9,534 nucleotides of DNA from Bacteroides sp. (GCA_021204375.1 JAJPZL010000123.1:1-9534), one strand, 5' to 3'. Positions 1 through 7,140 are shown, counted from the stretch's first letter. Made by a program: numbers and translations. The notes: a model not told the origin generated them from the letters alone.

Positions 1-234
1 TATTCATAATGTTAATGGTTTTGATTCAATGATAAAATGTTAGCTTTCTATCCGTAAAACTACAGATAGTTTTGCTGTTTTGCAAGAAAGTTGGGTTTAA
101 TAAATATAAAATGGTGATAAAAAGATACCTTATTTGCTAAAAAAAAGTTCCGGTTAGCCTGATATCCGTTCCCTCTTTTTATTGTATAACCCAATTATTT
201 TTCGCAAATTTGTTCTTCTTACTAAAACAACCCT
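1..234. other. AT-rich non-coding leader upstream of the receiver/ATP-grasp gene
   Basis: No convincing gene is seen here on either strand. The stretch is rich in A and T runs and ends at the first ATG of the 989-residue gene; an in-frame TAA about 10 bp before that ATG bounds the reading frame. CAAATTTG at 205-212 is one base off the Bacteroidetes -7 consensus TAnnTTTG, with only a poor -33 match (ATTG, 181-184) 20 bp upstream, so I do not call a promoter. No hairpin with a T-run is evident that would end a gene entering from the left. Confidence 0.5.
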
Positions 235-3204
235 ATGCTGACAAAGTTTGATTTCAACCAGATTATCTCCCGGGACACGGCTTTTGTTAATCTGATGACA
301 AAGCGGATCTTTAATATCCTGCTGATAGCCAATCCGTACGATGCTTTCATGCTCGAAGATGACGGACGTATTGATGAAAAGATCTTTAATGAATATGTCT
401 CTCTTTCGTTGCGGTATCCTCCCCGTTTTTCTCAGGTATCTACGGAGGAGGAGGCCTGGCAAATGCTGGAGGAGATAAAATTTGACCTGGTGATCTGTAT
501 GCCGGGTACCGGTGATAACGATACCTTTGATATCGGGAGAAATATCAAATCCGTCTATCCGGATATTCCCATTGTGGTGTTAACTCCTTTCAGTCATGGT
601 ATTACCCAACGTATCGCTAAAGAAGACCTGAGTGCTTTTGAATATATCTTCTGCTGGCTGGGTAATACAGACCTGCTCCTCTCTATCATTAAGCTTATGG
701 AGGATAAAATGAACCTAGAGCACGCTGCGGCAGAAGTAGGGGTACAGGGGCTCCTGCTGGTAGAAGATAGTATCCGTGTTTATTCTTCCGTACTTCCCAA
801 TCTCTATAAATTTATTCTGACCCAAAGCCAGGAGTTCCGTACGGAGGCCCTCAATGCCCACCAACGTACGCCGCGTATGAGAGGACGGCCCAAAATAGTG
901 TTGGCCAGGACCTACGAAGAGGCATCCGAAATATATGATACCTATAAGAATAATATTCTCGGAGTGATCACCGATGTACGGTTTCCCAGGAAGGGGAAAA
1001 AAGATTCCCTGGCCGGTATCAAACTTTGTGAAAAGATACGGAAGGAAGATCCTTTTGTCCCGCTGATCATTCAGTCTGCCGAATCGGAAAATAAAGTCTA
1101 TGCCCACCGGTACGGAGCCAATTTTATTGATAAGAACTCCAAAAAGATGGATGTAGATCTCCGTAAAGTGGTTTCGGAGACTTTCGGGTTCGGAGATTTT
1201 ATCTTCCGGAATCCGGAGAACCTGGAAGAGATCGCCCGTGTCAGGAACCTGAAGGAGTTGCAGAATGTAATTTTTGCCATACCCGCCGAATCCCTGTTAT
1301 ACCATATACAGGGAAACCATATATCCCGCTGGCTCTATTCAAGAGCCATGTTCCCGATCGCCGAATTCCTGAAACCCATCACCTGGAATCGTTTGCAGGA
1401 TGTGGATGCCCACCGGGAGATCATCTTTGAGGCCATTGTCAAGTACCGGAAGATGAAGAACCGGGGAGTGGTGGCCATTTTTAAAAGAGACCGCTTTGAC
1501 CGCTATTCCAACTTTGCCCGTATCGGCGAAGGTTCCCTGGGAGGAAAGGCGCGTGGTCTGGCTTTTATTGATACCATGATCAAACGCTATCCCCAGTTCG
1601 AAGCGTTTGACAATGCAACGGTTGCCATTCCAAAGACCATTGTACTCTGTACGGATATCTTTGATGAATTTATGGAGACCAATAATCTCTATCAGGTCGC
1701 TCTTTCAGATGCCGAAGACTCCTCCATACTGAACTATTTTCTCAAAGGAAAGCTGCCCGATCATCTGGTAGATGACTTTTTTGCTTTTTTCGATGTGGTG
1801 AAATCTCCTTTGGCTATCCGTTCCTCCAGCTTGCTGGAAGACTCCCACTATCAGCCTTTTGCCGGGATCTACAGTACCTATATGATCCCCTACCTCGATG
1901 ATAAGTACGAAATGTTGCGAATGCTTTCCGATGCCATAAAGGGAGTATATGCTTCCGTTTATTACCGGGACAGCAAAGCCTATATGCAGGCTACCTCCAA
2001 TGTGATTGACCGGGAAAAGATGGCGGTTATTATTCAGGAGGTGGTAGGGAATCAGTATGGAGAACGTTATTATCCTTCCATGAGTGGAGTAGCCTGTTCT
2101 CTCAACTATTATCCTATTGGTGATGAAAAAGCGGAAGAGGGTACTGTGAATCTAGCTCTGGGATTAGGTAAATATATTGTAGATGGCGGGCAGACTTTGC
2201 GTTTCTCTCCGTATCATCCCAATCAGGTATTACAAACCAGTGAAATGGAGATCGCCCTGAAAGAGACCCAGACCCGCTTCTATGCGCTCGATTTAAAGAA
2301 CAGTGGTCATAATTTCTCCATTGATGATGGATTTAACCTGTTGAAACTCCATGTAAAAGAGGCGGAAGCAGATGGTTCGCTCCGTTATCTTGCCTCTACC
2401 TACGATCCGTATGACCAGGTTATCTACGACGGACTCTATCCGGGGGGACGTAAACTGATCACCTTTGCCAATATTCTCCAGCACGATGTTTTTCCGCTGG
2501 CTAACATTCTCCGGATGGTACTTGAATATGGCGAAAAGGAGATGAGGAGACCGGTTAAAATTGAATTTGCAGCCAATATGAGTACGGAAACAGATAAGAC
2601 CGGAACTTTTTACCTGTTACAGATCCGTCCCATCGTAGATAGCAAAGAGATGCTGGATGAAGATCTTACTCAAATTGAGGATAAGGATATCTTATTGAAA
2701 TCCGAAAATTCCTTAGGCTACGGTATTATGGATCATATACACGATGTGGTCTATGTAAAAACAGATAAGTACAGTGCCTCCAATAATCAACTTATAGCCT
2801 ACGAAATTGAAAAGATCAACCGGCAGTTCCTGGATGAAGGGAAGAATTATATCCTGATAGGGCCCGGACGTTGGGGGAGTAGCGATACCTGGTTGGGTAT
2901 CCCTGTAAAGTGGCCCCATATCTCTGCGGCCCGGGTCATTGTAGAGGCCGGATTAACCCAGTACCGGATAGACCCCAGTCAAGGCACCCATTTTTTCCAG
3001 AACCTTACCTCTTTTGGAGTTGGCTATTTTACCATTAACGCCTTTATTAACGAAGGCATCTATGATCAGGAATTCCTTAACCGGCAACCGGCTGTAGAAG
3101 AGACAACATTCATCCGCTATGTACGGTTTGAGCAGCCTCTGATCGTTAAAATGGATGGTAAGAAGAAATTAGGAGTGGTTTTAATGCCTGGAGCAACACA
3201 ATAA
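235..3204 (+). CDS. Receiver-domain / PPDK-type ATP-grasp protein (usually named 'phosphoenolpyruvate synthase')
   Basis: Large cytoplasmic protein of 989 residues with no signal peptide or membrane segment. Residues about 26-155 have a receiver-like fold pattern but lack the acidic pair and the phospho-acceptor Asp (the strand reads DLVICMPG, 84-91). Residues about 171-310 form a second receiver with a full acidic pocket: E177/D178, D247, S281 and K300. Residues about 430-800 match the PEP-synthase/PPDK nucleotide-binding domain: GEGSLGGKARG (431-441), AIRSSSLLED (527-536) and QIRP (796-799). The remaining 190 residues carry GPGRWGSSDTWLGIP (876-890) and show neither the TxGGxxxHxA phosphohistidine motif nor a PEP-binding TIM barrel. 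PEP synthesis is therefore unlikely from this chain alone; a regulatory or partner-dependent phosphotransfer is my inference. The start at 235 keeps a 20-residue lead before a second ATG at 295; an upstream in-frame TAA excludes a longer form. It stands alone and ends in a strong terminator. Confidence 0.88.
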   Translation: MLTKFDFNQIISRDTAFVNLMTKRIFNILLIANPYDAFMLEDDGRIDEKIFNEYVSLSLRYPPRFSQVSTEEEAWQMLEEIKFDLVICMPGTGDNDTFDIGRNIKSVYPDIPIVVLTPFSHGITQRIAKEDLSAFEYIFCWLGNTDLLLSIIKLMEDKMNLEHAAAEVGVQGLLLVEDSIRVYSSVLPNLYKFILTQSQEFRTEALNAHQRTPRMRGRPKIVLARTYEEASEIYDTYKNNILGVITDVRFPRKGKKDSLAGIKLCEKIRKEDPFVPLIIQSAESENKVYAHRYGANFIDKNSKKMDVDLRKVVSETFGFGDFIFRNPENLEEIARVRNLKELQNVIFAIPAESLLYHIQGNHISRWLYSRAMFPIAEFLKPITWNRLQDVDAHREIIFEAIVKYRKMKNRGVVAIFKRDRFDRYSNFARIGEGSLGGKARGLAFIDTMIKRYPQFEAFDNATVAIPKTIVLCTDIFDEFMETNNLYQVALSDAEDSSILNYFLKGKLPDHLVDDFFAFFDVVKSPLAIRSSSLLEDSHYQPFAGIYSTYMIPYLDDKYEMLRMLSDAIKGVYASVYYRDSKAYMQATSNVIDREKMAVIIQEVVGNQYGERYYPSMSGVACSLNYYPIGDEKAEEGTVNLALGLGKYIVDGGQTLRFSPYHPNQVLQTSEMEIALKETQTRFYALDLKNSGHNFSIDDGFNLLKLHVKEAEADGSLRYLASTYDPYDQVIYDGLYPGGRKLITFANILQHDVFPLANILRMVLEYGEKEMRRPVKIEFAANMSTETDKTGTFYLLQIRPIVDSKEMLDEDLTQIEDKDILLKSENSLGYGIMDHIHDVVYVKTDKYSASNNQLIAYEIEKINRQFLDEGKNYILIGPGRWGSSDTWLGIPVKWPHISAARVIVEAGLTQYRIDPSQGTHFFQNLTSFGVGYFTINAFINEGIYDQEFLNRQPAVEETTFIRYVRFEQPLIVKMDGKKKLGVVLMPGATQ

Positions 3205-3213
3205 CCGCCTATG

Positions 3214-3253
3214 AAAAAAGTCTAATGGATCAGAAGATCGATTAGGCTTTTTT
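3214..3253. terminator. Bidirectional rho-independent terminator
   Basis: AAAAAAGTCTAAT (3214-3226) pairs with ATTAGGCTTTTTT (3241-3253) with a single T-G wobble. Inside it, GATC (3228-3231) pairs with GATC (3236-3239) around an AGAA loop, after one G-G mismatch. The A-run on one side and T-run on the other make a T-tailed hairpin on both strands. It lies 9 bp after the stop of the receiver/ATP-grasp gene and 16 bp after the stop of the convergent DUF4270 gene, so one hairpin probably serves both. Confidence 0.85.
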
Positions 3254-3690
3254 ATGTTTGTTTACTCTACTAATTCTTCCGATCGTGGAACCGGGTGTAT
3301 GTAACAGATATCTCTAACGGATTTTCCGGACCACCTTCCAGCTTTACATACTCCGGGCTCAGATCGTGTTCGATCCTGCTGTAATAGCCGTTGGAGTCGA
3401 TCTCTGTAGAGACCGGAATGATCACTACCTTATCCCAATCCGGATTCTCTTTCAGCCACTCTTCTTCGTTCCAGGAATCTCCTGCCTCTTTCTGTGCCTC
3501 TTCTTTTTCCCTGATGCAGTAAGAGATCAGATTAAGGAGATTAGCGTATGCATATTTCCCGTCTGAACTCCGGGTGGCTATATAAGATTCAATCCTGTCA
3601 ATAATTTCATTGTTCTCAAAGAAAGAGTACATCTTATTTTTTCTGATCAAAAGCAGACTACCCGGAGCTCCCATAGTGAACATGTCATTC

Positions 3691-3698
3691 TTTTTTTT
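3691..3698. repeat. Homopolymer tract (A8 on the coding strand) at a frameshift
   Basis: Eight T on the plus strand, read as A8 in the DUF4270 gene. The protein-like reading switches frame exactly here: upstream LTLSAYAQ continues only if one A is dropped, giving KKNDMFTMGAPGSLLL. Such runs are prone to replication or transcription slippage and also to sequencing error. Confidence 0.8.
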
Positions 3699-4675
3699 GT
3701 GCATAGGCCGAAAGAGTCAGTTTCACAGCATTGATACTGTCATTGATCAGGTCCGTATGCATCTCTTCGTAGGGAAGTATGATCTCTGTAAAGAGTCCTG
3801 CCGGAGATTTTACGTATGTATGTCAGGTCTCTTCGGCCCTCTCTTTCAACAGTTCTGAGTTTTGTATGCGGTTTGTCTGGAAGATCTCATAAGTAGAGTT
3901 AAATATTCCGATAAAAGCATTGTAAGTAATCGAGTCTTCTCCCGCATATCCTTCCTCTTCTCTTTCAATCGGGAAGTTCCCAAGACTATCTACTGCGTAT
4001 ACATCTGTATACAGGGATATATCAATATAATCTATATACAAAATAGTCCCATCCCCGATATCACTTTTTACATATACTCCGTTAAATACATGTTCTAGGA
4101 AAGTCTGTGTATTGAGAAAGTTATTCCGGTCTTCTTCATAAAGCTCCAGAAAATGATCTCCCAGGTCATTGCTTAAAGGAATAGTGACCTCGTTATAGTC
4201 AGTGGTCGTATAATCAGGTGTATTTACAATGTAAGATTTACGGGCAATAGCTCCTTTCCAGGCATCGTAGTACTCTTCTACATTGAAGTCTGTATATCGG
4301 GAATGCTCTTTTTCATTTTCAAGGCGATCATTAAGCTCAAAGATACTGAGTCGTGAAGTATTATCGGGATCTCCGAAATAGTTCGTATACGCCAGCGTCA
4401 ACTCTATCTTGCTTACTCTTTTTACATCTTCCTGGGGTACAATACGATCGTAATAGTTAAAGGTAAAACTATCCACACAGTTAAACTGAGTGATAAAATC
4501 ACATTCATAAAACCCGAAGTCGGGATCTGTAAATTTACCCAGGTAGGCTTTGCGGGTCTTTGAGTATACCGAATCTGCTAAGATAGTCTGGGAAATGGCC
4601 TGGTAAGTCTTTGAGTGTACGGTTACTCTATCTGTATCGGGCAGCACTCCTAATCCTATGTTACCGGTATTGTCA

Positions 4676-4685
4676 TCACATCACA
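4676..4685. repeat. Tandem 5-bp repeat (TGTGA x2 on the coding strand) holding a premature stop
   Basis: The minus strand reads TGTGATGTGA here, directly at the lipobox of the DUF4270 gene. The first copy supplies the in-frame TGA and the second the Cys codon TGT followed by GAT. Loss of one copy would not by itself restore the frame, so a simple 5-bp duplication does not fully explain the stop. Confidence 0.6.
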
Positions 4686-4781
4686 CGAATGCAAGAATGG
4701 TAAATATGGGAAAAAGGAGCTTACTCCACTGCTTTATTTCATCGTTGTTCAATCTAAGTCAGTTAGTAGTTAATTTGATGA

Positions 4782-5597
4782 TCACTCGTTTCCACAAACC
4801 TGGTCGTAAAACTCATTACAAGCGTCGAAATAAATTTCCGGCTGATAATCCAGTACAGGTTTGTTGGAACTTCTAGCATACTCCAGGATCTCCTCTTTTA
4901 CTACGGCACTGTTCCGGATCACTCCGTCCGAATAATCTACTGCCAGTTTGGAGAGCATGGTATAATCTACCGGTCCGTTCAGTGTGGTGAGGTCTTCCTC
5001 ATTAATTCCTTTCAGCATCAGTTTCTCTTTGAAATCCGGATTGAACTGATCCTTGAAATCCTCTTCATATACAGAGAAGACTACTTTCGCATTTCGGAAA
5101 GAGTGTTCGTCTTTATAAGCTTTTTTGATATATAAGGGAGTCAGGGCGGCCATCCAGCCGTGGCAATGTATGATGTCGGGAGTCCAGCGCAGTTTTTTCA
5201 CCGTTTCAAGCACGCCTCTTGCATAGAAAATTGCCCGGCTGTCATTGTCTTCATACTCTTTTCCGTTCTCATCTACAGTCATCAGACGATTCTGGAAATA
5301 ATCATCGTTGTCAATAAAATAGACCTGCATCCGGGCAGATTGTATAGAAGCAACTTTAATAATAAGCGGATGATCCGTATCATCAATGATCAGGTTCATT
5401 CCCGACAAACGGATCACTTCGTGCAACTGATTACGTCTTTCGTTAATGGTTCCCCACTTTGGTATAAAAGTTCTGATCTCTCTTCCTCTCTCCTGAATGG
5501 CTTGTGGCAGCTCTATTCCAACTTTCGCCATTTCTGTTTCCGCTACATACGGGGTAATCTCCTGTGTGATGAATAAAACTTTATTTGCCTTCGTCAT
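4782..5597 (-). CDS. Short glycogen/starch synthase-like protein (GT5 N-terminal domain only)
   Basis: A 271-residue cytoplasmic protein resembling the N-terminal half of GT5 glycogen/starch synthases: KVLFITQEITPYV (6-18) at the start, IRTFIPKWGTINER (41-54), and IIHCHGWMAALTPLYIKKAY (142-161), equivalent to the H-x-H-D-W helix region of GlgA. Full GlgA proteins are about 480 residues with a second Rossmann domain; that half is absent. The ADP-glucose motif KxGGLxDV near the N-terminus is replaced by EMAKVGIEL (22-30). Short proteins of this kind are annotated as 'glycogen synthase' across Bacteroidales, so the length is normal for the group rather than a truncation. Stand-alone glucosyl transfer to glycogen is doubtful; the true role is unknown. 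I choose the ATG at 5597 because MTKANKVLF fits the family start; a TTG at 5669 only adds low-complexity residues. It is divergent from panC and is followed 39 bp later by the DUF4270 gene, with no terminator between them. Confidence 0.85.
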   Translation of the reverse strand: MTKANKVLFITQEITPYVAETEMAKVGIELPQAIQERGREIRTFIPKWGTINERRNQLHEVIRLSGMNLIIDDTDHPLIIKVASIQSARMQVYFIDNDDYFQNRLMTVDENGKEYEDNDSRAIFYARGVLETVKKLRWTPDIIHCHGWMAALTPLYIKKAYKDEHSFRNAKVVFSVYEEDFKDQFNPDFKEKLMLKGINEEDLTTLNGPVDYTMLSKLAVDYSDGVIRNSAVVKEEILEYARSSNKPVLDYQPEIYFDACNEFYDQVCGNE

Positions 5598-5840
5598 AAT
5601 ACATTCATTCTCATAATCATTCTGCAATGATATAAAAAAAAGTGCATTTAAGCAACGGGTAACAGTCAATAAATTCGTATCAATTGTTAAGTTATTGATT
5701 AATAGCTTTGTATATAACAGCGTGATAGATAGAATGGTAATATTTTTATATTAATTTGTGATATTCCTTTAATATGTGCCAAATAATGGCTTATTTTGCC
5801 GTAAATTTTATTAATCAGGAATCGTAATTTAGAAAGAGCG
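5598..5840. promoter_or_regulatory. Divergent intergenic region between the GT5-like gene and panC
   Basis: AT-rich 243 bp that must hold promoters for both the minus-strand GT5-DUF4270 operon and the plus-strand panCD operon. On the plus strand TAGCTTTG (5703-5710) is a perfect match to the Bacteroidetes -7 box TAnnTTTG and TTAATTTG (5751-5758) is a one-base mismatch. I see no TTTG at the usual 19-20 bp upstream of either. No good minus-strand box was found. No riboswitch-like or clear operator palindrome was recognised. Confidence 0.55.
5703..5710 (+). promoter_or_regulatory. Candidate -7 promoter element for panCD
   Basis: TAGCTTTG matches TAnnTTTG exactly. A transcript from here would give panC a leader of about 120 nt. 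The only -33-like sequence is AATTG ending at 5686, with a 16 bp spacer that is shorter than usual, so this is a weak call. Confidence 0.3.
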
Positions 5841-6689
5841 ATGAAGTTGATTCATACAGTTGAAGAATTGCGCAGCGAGCTATCCGTATCTAAATCCGCT
5901 GAAAAAAAAGTCGGCTTTGTACCCACGATGGGAGCTTTGCACCCGGGACATCTTGCTTTGGTGAAGCGTTGTGTGGAGGAGAATGAGGTCACCGTTGTCA
6001 ATATATTTGTAAACCCGACCCAGTTCAACGATAAGAACGATCTGGAGAACTATCCCCGGACGCTGGAAGCAGATCTAGAGTTGTTAAAGCCCCTGGGAGT
6101 GGATCTTGTATTTAACCCCAGCGTTGAAGAGATATATCCCGAACCGGATACCCGTGTATTTGATCTCTCCCCCCTGGACTCGGTCATGGAAGGATATTAT
6201 CGTCCCGGTCATTTTAACGGTGTTTGCCAGGTGGTAAGTAAACTCTTTGATAGGGTCCGGCCGGACCGTGCCTATTTCGGTGAAAAAGATTTTCAGCAGT
6301 TAGCCGTGATCCGGGCTATGGTAAGCCGCCTGAATTATCTCATTGATATTATAGGATGTCCTATTGTAAGAGAGTCCGACGGACTCGCCATGAGTAGCCG
6401 TAATCAGAGACTTTCTGCCAAAGATCGTGAAATTGCATTAAAAATATCTCACACCTTATTTAAAAGTTGTACCTTTGCAGAGTCGAACGGAGTGGCGGAG
6501 ACGATGAACTTTGTAGAGAGATCCATTGTTTCACAGCCGGGACTTACCCTGGAGTATTTCTCTATTGTGGATGGCGATACGCTGCAACCGGTAAAGAGCT
6601 GGGAAGAGGCTTCCCGTATTATCGGATGCATTGCCGTCTTTTGCGGGGGTGTACGTCTGATCGATAATATAAAGTACAAGGAAGAGTAA
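5841..6689 (+). CDS. panC: Pantothenate synthetase (pantoate--beta-alanine ligase)
   Basis: Joins pantoate and beta-alanine using ATP, releasing AMP and diphosphate, to make pantothenate in the coenzyme A pathway (EC 6.3.2.1); soluble, normally a dimer. At 282 residues it has the usual family length. Signature motifs are all present: PTMGALHPGH (28-37, the HIGH-like nucleotidyl-transfer motif), NPTQF (58-62), GHFNGVCQVVSKLF (123-136, pantoate and metal region), GEKDFQQ (147-153) and ESDGLAMSSRN (178-188, the KMSKS-like loop). The start ATG follows a purine-rich AGAAAGAG sequence that can act as ribosome binding site. panD begins 19 bp after its stop, so product and substrate genes are co-expressed. 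panB is not in the window. Confidence 0.97.
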   Translation: MKLIHTVEELRSELSVSKSAEKKVGFVPTMGALHPGHLALVKRCVEENEVTVVNIFVNPTQFNDKNDLENYPRTLEADLELLKPLGVDLVFNPSVEEIYPEPDTRVFDLSPLDSVMEGYYRPGHFNGVCQVVSKLFDRVRPDRAYFGEKDFQQLAVIRAMVSRLNYLIDIIGCPIVRESDGLAMSSRNQRLSAKDREIALKISHTLFKSCTFAESNGVAETMNFVERSIVSQPGLTLEYFSIVDGDTLQPVKSWEEASRIIGCIAVFCGGVRLIDNIKYKEE

Positions 6690-6708
6690 AAATTAGAATA
6701 CCGGTATT

Positions 6709-7062
6709 ATGATGGTGGAAATGTTGAAATCGAAGTTACACTGTGTTCGTGTAACAGAAGCCAATCTTAACTACATTGGTAGTATTACTATCGATGAAGA
6801 TCTGTTGGATGCGGCAAATATGTTACCGGGTGAAAAAGTAGCGATCGTCAATAATAACAACGGAGAGCGTTTTGAAACGTATATCATAAAAGGCGAAAGA
6901 GGTTCCGGATCAATTTGTCTGAACGGAGCAGCTGCCCGTAAAGTACAGCCCGGAGATATTATTATTATTATGTCCTATGCATTGATGGATTTTGAAGAGG
7001 CAAAAAAACATAAACCCATTGTTCTTTTTCCTGATCCTGCCACCAATCAGCTGGTGAAATAA
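6709..7062 (+). CDS. panD: Aspartate 1-decarboxylase
   Basis: Makes beta-alanine from aspartate (EC 4.1.1.11), the amine substrate for the PanC enzyme just upstream. The enzyme is made as an inactive pro-protein that cuts itself between Gly24 and Ser25, turning the serine into a pyruvoyl cofactor; here the site is YIGSITID with G24-S25 at the standard numbering, which supports the ATG at 6709 (the first of two adjacent ATG codons). Other active-site residues known from E. coli PanD are in place: K9, H11, R54, Y58 and the NGAAA segment (72-76). The 117-residue length is close to the family norm of about 126. It is the second gene of a panC-panD pair and ends at a clear terminator. Bacteria of this type use a tetramer of cleaved chains; no separate PanZ/PanM maturation factor gene is visible here. 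Confidence 0.97.
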   Translation: MMVEMLKSKLHCVRVTEANLNYIGSITIDEDLLDAANMLPGEKVAIVNNNNGERFETYIIKGERGSGSICLNGAAARKVQPGDIIIIMSYALMDFEEAKKHKPIVLFPDPATNQLVK

Positions 7063-7088
7063 AGAGATAAATTTTACTTCTATAAAGG

Positions 7089-7119
7089 AAAGGTGTTCTG
7101 GTGAAGAGCACCTTTTTTT
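7089..7119 (+). terminator. Rho-independent terminator of panCD
   Basis: AAAGGTGTTCT (7089-7099) pairs with AGAGCACCTTT (7105-7115) with one T-G wobble around a GGTGA loop, followed by a run of seven T (7113-7119). It sits 26 bp after the panD stop. Confidence 0.9.
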
Positions 7120-7140
7120 GTTTCGGTAAAATGAAGAACT

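Larger units (their letters stand above)
3270..4742 (-). pseudogene. DUF4270-type surface lipoprotein gene, broken by two stops and two frameshifts
   Basis: The frame reads like a Bacteroidetes DUF4270 lipoprotein of about 490 residues: a short basic start, a hydrophobic segment (LLFPIFTILAFV), a Cys followed by DDNTGNIGLGVLPDTD, a beta-rich body, and a conserved-looking SPAGLFTEI segment near the end. Four lesions are visible. (1) After the likely ATG (4742-4740) the text is AAATAAAG; one more A would give MKIKQWS and open the frame. (2) TGA at 4683-4681 falls just before the lipobox Cys. (3) TGA at 3825-3823 lies between RAEET and HTYVKSPAG. (4) An A8 run (3698-3691) shifts the frame; seven As would restore AYAQKKNDMFTMGAPG. 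The longest intact pieces are 3823-4647 and 3270-3704. ATG and final TAG are still in the same frame because the two indels cancel. The gene starts 39 bp after the GT5-like gene, so the two look co-transcribed. Function of DUF4270 is unknown; an outer-membrane location is inferred from the lipobox. Family assignment is from memory of the sequence pattern, not a search. Confidence 0.82.

Noticed and set aside
205..212. CAAATTTG as a promoter for the receiver/ATP-grasp gene
   Set aside because: One mismatch to the -7 box, a poor -33 element and a leader of only about 16 nt make it too weak to call.
154..462. 102-residue minus-strand frame at the left end
   Set aside because: It mostly overlaps the start of the receiver/ATP-grasp gene on the other strand and shows no motif; composition is that of a shadow frame.
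3270..3704. Separate 144-residue gene
   Set aside because: Its sequence continues the DUF4270 protein directly across the A8 frameshift, and its ATG lies inside the coding text for AYAQKK; it is a fragment, not a gene of its own.
3823..4647. Separate 274-residue gene starting at a GTG
   Set aside because: The in-frame text upstream (CDDNTGNIGLG) is clearly part of the same lipoprotein and the GTG is just the Val of GLGVLP.
3823..4683. Recoding of TGA (selenocysteine or reassigned sense codon)
   Set aside because: The GT5-like gene in the same operon ends on TGA at the expected length, the DUF4270 gene also has two frameshifts, and no SECIS-like structure was recognised next to the stops.
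5160..5576. 138-residue plus-strand frame opposite the GT5-like gene
   Set aside because: Fully antisense to conserved coding sequence with no family resemblance or ribosome binding site.
5598..5669. N-terminal extension of the GT5-like protein from a TTG codon
   Set aside because: The added 24 residues look unlike any family start; the ATG at 5597 gives MTKANKVLF, which fits the GT5 N-terminus.
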